From the NCBI GenBank assembly GCA_964570525.1, contig CAZMYO010000026.1, forward strand, positions 1 to 6,551: DNA of 6,551 nt, given 5' to 3'. Position 1 is the stretch's first letter. Each line of letters begins with the position of its first letter. The DNA comes from CAZMYO01 sp964570525. GTDB lineage: Bacteria; Patescibacteriota; Patescibacteriia; Magasanikbacterales; GWA2-37-8. Below, one piece after another: positions 5,494 through 6,551 of the stretch. The notes beneath the pieces are model-generated. The model did no database searches. It was given only the letters and a program-made list of their open reading frames with translations, and was not told the DNA's origin. Both the position numbers and the translations under genes were made by a program.

Positions 5494-6129
5494 CTACTGA
5501 ATTTTCCCACCATTGAACTCGATGAGCTCTTTCATGCCCTCGGGCAGGTATTTTCCTTCCGGAAGATCCCGCCGCACCTGGCGCAGAATTTCCCTGGCGA
5601 ACTGATCGTCCATTTTATCCGGCCAAGGCAAATTTATCCTAAACTTGGCTCCTGGCGGCAGCATGGCATCGTCCAGAGTCTTAAGGTCAAGCGGCGGATT
5701 ACCGTGCGAACAAGAAAAAAGAAGCGTTTGGATCCAGGCACTCGCCAGGATAGCATTTGACTCCTGGACCACCTCCCTCACTTCTTCCTCTGCAGTTGGC
5801 GACCTGGCCTGCTTAATGGCTTTTTCGATTTCCGGGTCGTCAGTCAGCTGGCCTTTTTCCGCCGCTTCCATCATACTACGGCCGGCCTCTTCGAGTTTTT
5901 GTAGCGCTTCAGGTGGGAGATTGTTCAATGCCTCCAACAAATTTTTCTCTCTTTTTAGATCTTCTTCAGAAGGCGGCAAAGACAGCTCCGCCAAAACTAT
6001 GGGCGGCACGGCTTTCTCCATATAAGGATAGAGAGCCGCGCAAAGATTATCAAACAACTTCCCCATCTTATCCCGTTCTTCTTGGCTGCGTCCCCGCACC
6101 CGCGGTCCGGGAAAATTCTCGTCGGCCAT
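5494..6129 (-). CDS. Hypothetical cytoplasmic protein (211 aa)
   Basis: I do not recognise this protein. It is rich in Glu, Lys and Leu and mostly helical: helices are likely at about 15-50 (SQEERDKMGKLFDNLCAALYPYMEK), 53-92 and 99-135, with a Pro-rich middle (PPSEED, LPPEALQKLEE). The C-terminal third is more mixed (FRINLPWPDKMDDQFAREILRQVRRDLPEGKYLPEGMKELIEF) and may be a small folded domain. Two Cys (30, 140) form no metal motif. There is no signal peptide or membrane segment. The start is fixed by a perfect AAGGAGG five bases before the ATG at 6127-6129. The gene is a unit of its own, with a leader that can fold upstream, a terminator directly downstream (5454-5486), and the preceding gene closed by two terminators. 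That isolation and strong ribosome site suggest independent, perhaps high, expression. Confidence 0.82.
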   Translation of the reverse strand: MADENFPGPRVRGRSQEERDKMGKLFDNLCAALYPYMEKAVPPIVLAELSLPPSEEDLKREKNLLEALNNLPPEALQKLEEAGRSMMEAAEKGQLTDDPEIEKAIKQARSPTAEEEVREVVQESNAILASAWIQTLLFSCSHGNPPLDLKTLDDAMLPPGAKFRINLPWPDKMDDQFAREILRQVRRDLPEGKYLPEGMKELIEFNGGKIQ

Positions 6130-6134
6130 GGCTT

Positions 6135-6141
6135 CCTCCTT
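6135..6141 (-). promoter_or_regulatory. Perfect Shine-Dalgarno site of the 211-aa hypothetical
   Basis: AAGGAGG on the minus strand, five bases before the ATG at 6127-6129. It is the only full-strength ribosome binding site I see; most other genes here have none. It fixes this start codon and argues against the overlapping frame that runs from 6236. Confidence 0.85.
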
Positions 6142-6145
6142 GCCT

Positions 6146-6183
6146 TTCGACTCTGCTCAAGGCAACCATGAGCACAGGTCGAA
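6146..6183. repeat. Imperfect hairpin (TTCGAC ... GTCGAA) in the leader of the 211-aa gene
   Basis: TTCGAC (6146-6151) pairs with GTCGAA (6178-6183) and GCTCA (6155-6159) with TGAGC (6169-6173), with a few unpaired bases between the two helices. The form resembles short interspersed TTCGAC...GTCGAA repeats that I recall from other bacterial genomes, so it may be a repeat copy and not a dedicated regulator. It lies between the possible promoter and the Shine-Dalgarno site. Confidence 0.6.
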
Positions 6184-6212
6184 TGGGTAGTTGAAATAAA
6201 CTTTACTAAATA

Positions 6213-6218
6213 ATCATA
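6213..6218 (-). promoter_or_regulatory. Possible -10 element for the 211-aa hypothetical
   Basis: TATGAT on the minus strand matches TATAAT at 5 of 6 positions and lies in an AT-rich stretch just after the second terminator, about 84 bases before the start codon. A promoter is expected here because the upstream gene is closed by terminators. No good -35 box is present at 17 bases (CAACCA), so the exact position is uncertain. Confidence 0.35.
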
Positions 6219-6259
6219 TAAAAGTAAAGCCCGCATGGTTGGCTGACCGATGCGGGTTT
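6217..6259 (-). terminator. Second terminator downstream of the GC-rich gene
   Basis: On the minus strand AAACCCGCAT pairs with ATGCGGGCTT (6250-6259 with 6227-6236, ten pairs including one G-T). The 13-base loop can form an inner GGT/ACC helix. The stem is followed by TTTACTTTTATA. The GGGCTTTACTTTT junction is identical to that of the terminator at 5454-5486. It backs up the hairpin at 6261-6311. Confidence 0.75.
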
Positions 6260-6260
6260 A

Positions 6261-6311
6261 GAAATAAAGAAGACCCCCGAGCGAACGTACCGAAGTACGA
6301 ACGCCCGAGGG
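6261..6311 (-). terminator. Strong Rho-independent terminator with UUCG loop
   Basis: A 17-position stem (6274-6290 with 6295-6311) has one two-base T/T mismatch and two G-T pairs. It is capped by C(UUCG)G in the minus-strand RNA, an exceptionally stable tetraloop, and followed by TCTTCTTTATTTC. It begins eight bases after the TAG of the GC-rich gene. Confidence 0.88.
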
Positions 6312-6319
6312 CCCAAGGG

Positions 6320-6551
6320 CTACGCGGACTTGCGGCGGAGAACCCGGTCGTCGCCGCCCCAGACGTTGACGAGCCAGCTCCAGCGCGCGACCCAGCGGCC
6401 GCCGACCCAGCAGACGCAGTAGACGCTCTCGGGGCTGCCCGGGCGCCGGTCGTCCGTGAAGACGAAGACTGCCTTGCCCTGCAGGATGGGGGGGATCTCG
6501 TCCTGGTACTTCAGGAGGTGCTCGCGCTCCTCCTTGCCGTTGTGGGCGCCC
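6320..6551 (-). CDS. 3' end of an unrecognised gene with extreme GC-ending codon use
   Basis: I read 76 residues from the window edge to the TAG at 6320-6322; the N-terminus lies outside. The visible part runs from GAHNGKEEREHLLKYQ to VWGGDDRVLRRKSA. It includes a hydrophobic, aromatic core (KAVFVFTDD, then SVYCVCWVGGRWVARW) that looks like beta-strands of a small compact domain, with five Trp and two Cys (45, 47). No family is recognised. By direct count 74 of 76 codons end in G or C (exceptions GCA and GTT), far above the neighbouring genes. The open frame, the codon bias and a perfect-looking terminator eight bases after the stop support a real gene. The bias could mean very high expression or acquisition from a GC-rich source. 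Confidence 0.75.
   Translation of the reverse strand, partial: GAHNGKEEREHLLKYQDEIPPILQGKAVFVFTDDRRPGSPESVYCVCWVGGRWVARWSWLVNVWGGDDRVLRRKSA

Noticed and set aside
5997..6236. 79-aa minus-strand frame overlapping the start of the 211-aa gene
   Set aside because: It reads through the leader hairpin and promoter region, and the perfect Shine-Dalgarno site serves the other frame.
2690..6337. Shared C-terminal RKSA-stop of the GxxExxY protein and the GC-rich gene product
   Set aside because: The two endings use different synonymous codons and the rest of the proteins are unrelated; four residues are easily shared by chance.

Overview
The window looks like a piece of a Candidate Phyla Radiation (Patescibacteria/Parcubacteria-like) genome. 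This is inferred from the mix of compact, mostly same-strand genes, near absence of Shine-Dalgarno sites, a homodimeric-type glycyl-tRNA synthetase, a reduced clamp-loader subunit, lineage-style hypothetical proteins and many short palindromic repeats between genes. It cannot be proved from the sequence alone. The genes use the ordinary bacterial code; one of them (end at 1366) stops with TGA.

All credible genes lie on the minus strand, so the biological order runs from high to low coordinates. At the right edge (6320-6551) is the 3' end of an unrecognised gene in which 74 of 76 visible codons end in G or C, unlike anything else here. It is closed by two successive terminator hairpins (6261-6311 and 6217-6259). 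A self-contained unit follows: a possible promoter, a structured leader, the only perfect Shine-Dalgarno site of the window, a 211-aa hypothetical protein (5494-6129) and a strong terminator (5454-5486).

The 265-base gap 5229-5493 has no gene. It holds two REP-like hairpins, an inverted/tandem repeat built on the heptamer GACTTTA/TAAAGTC, and two small hairpins just before the next gene.

Then comes a probable operon: holB (DNA polymerase III delta', 4263-5228), a seven-Asp-box lipoprotein (3118-4203), a GxxExxY/PDDEXK_3-like gene (2690-3079), frr (ribosome recycling factor, 2112-2660), a 222-aa hypothetical (1366-2034) and glyQS (glycyl-tRNA synthetase, 1-1340, cut at its C-terminus by the window edge). 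Core replication and translation genes are interleaved with a surface lipoprotein and a likely mobile gene.

The most interesting structure is at 2661-3121. The GxxExxY gene is enclosed by inverted arms, each made of two copies of an (ACA)GATTACGCAGATT motif. These arms supply the stop codon of the upstream lipoprotein gene and of the GxxExxY gene itself, and they abut the frr start codon. This looks like a small nuclease-like cassette inserted into a housekeeping operon. Other points of interest are the GC3-saturated gene, a palindrome apparently inserted in frame in glyQS with a relative before holB, and a leader that could fold over the Shine-Dalgarno region. No tRNA, rRNA, CRISPR array or recognisable transposase was seen.
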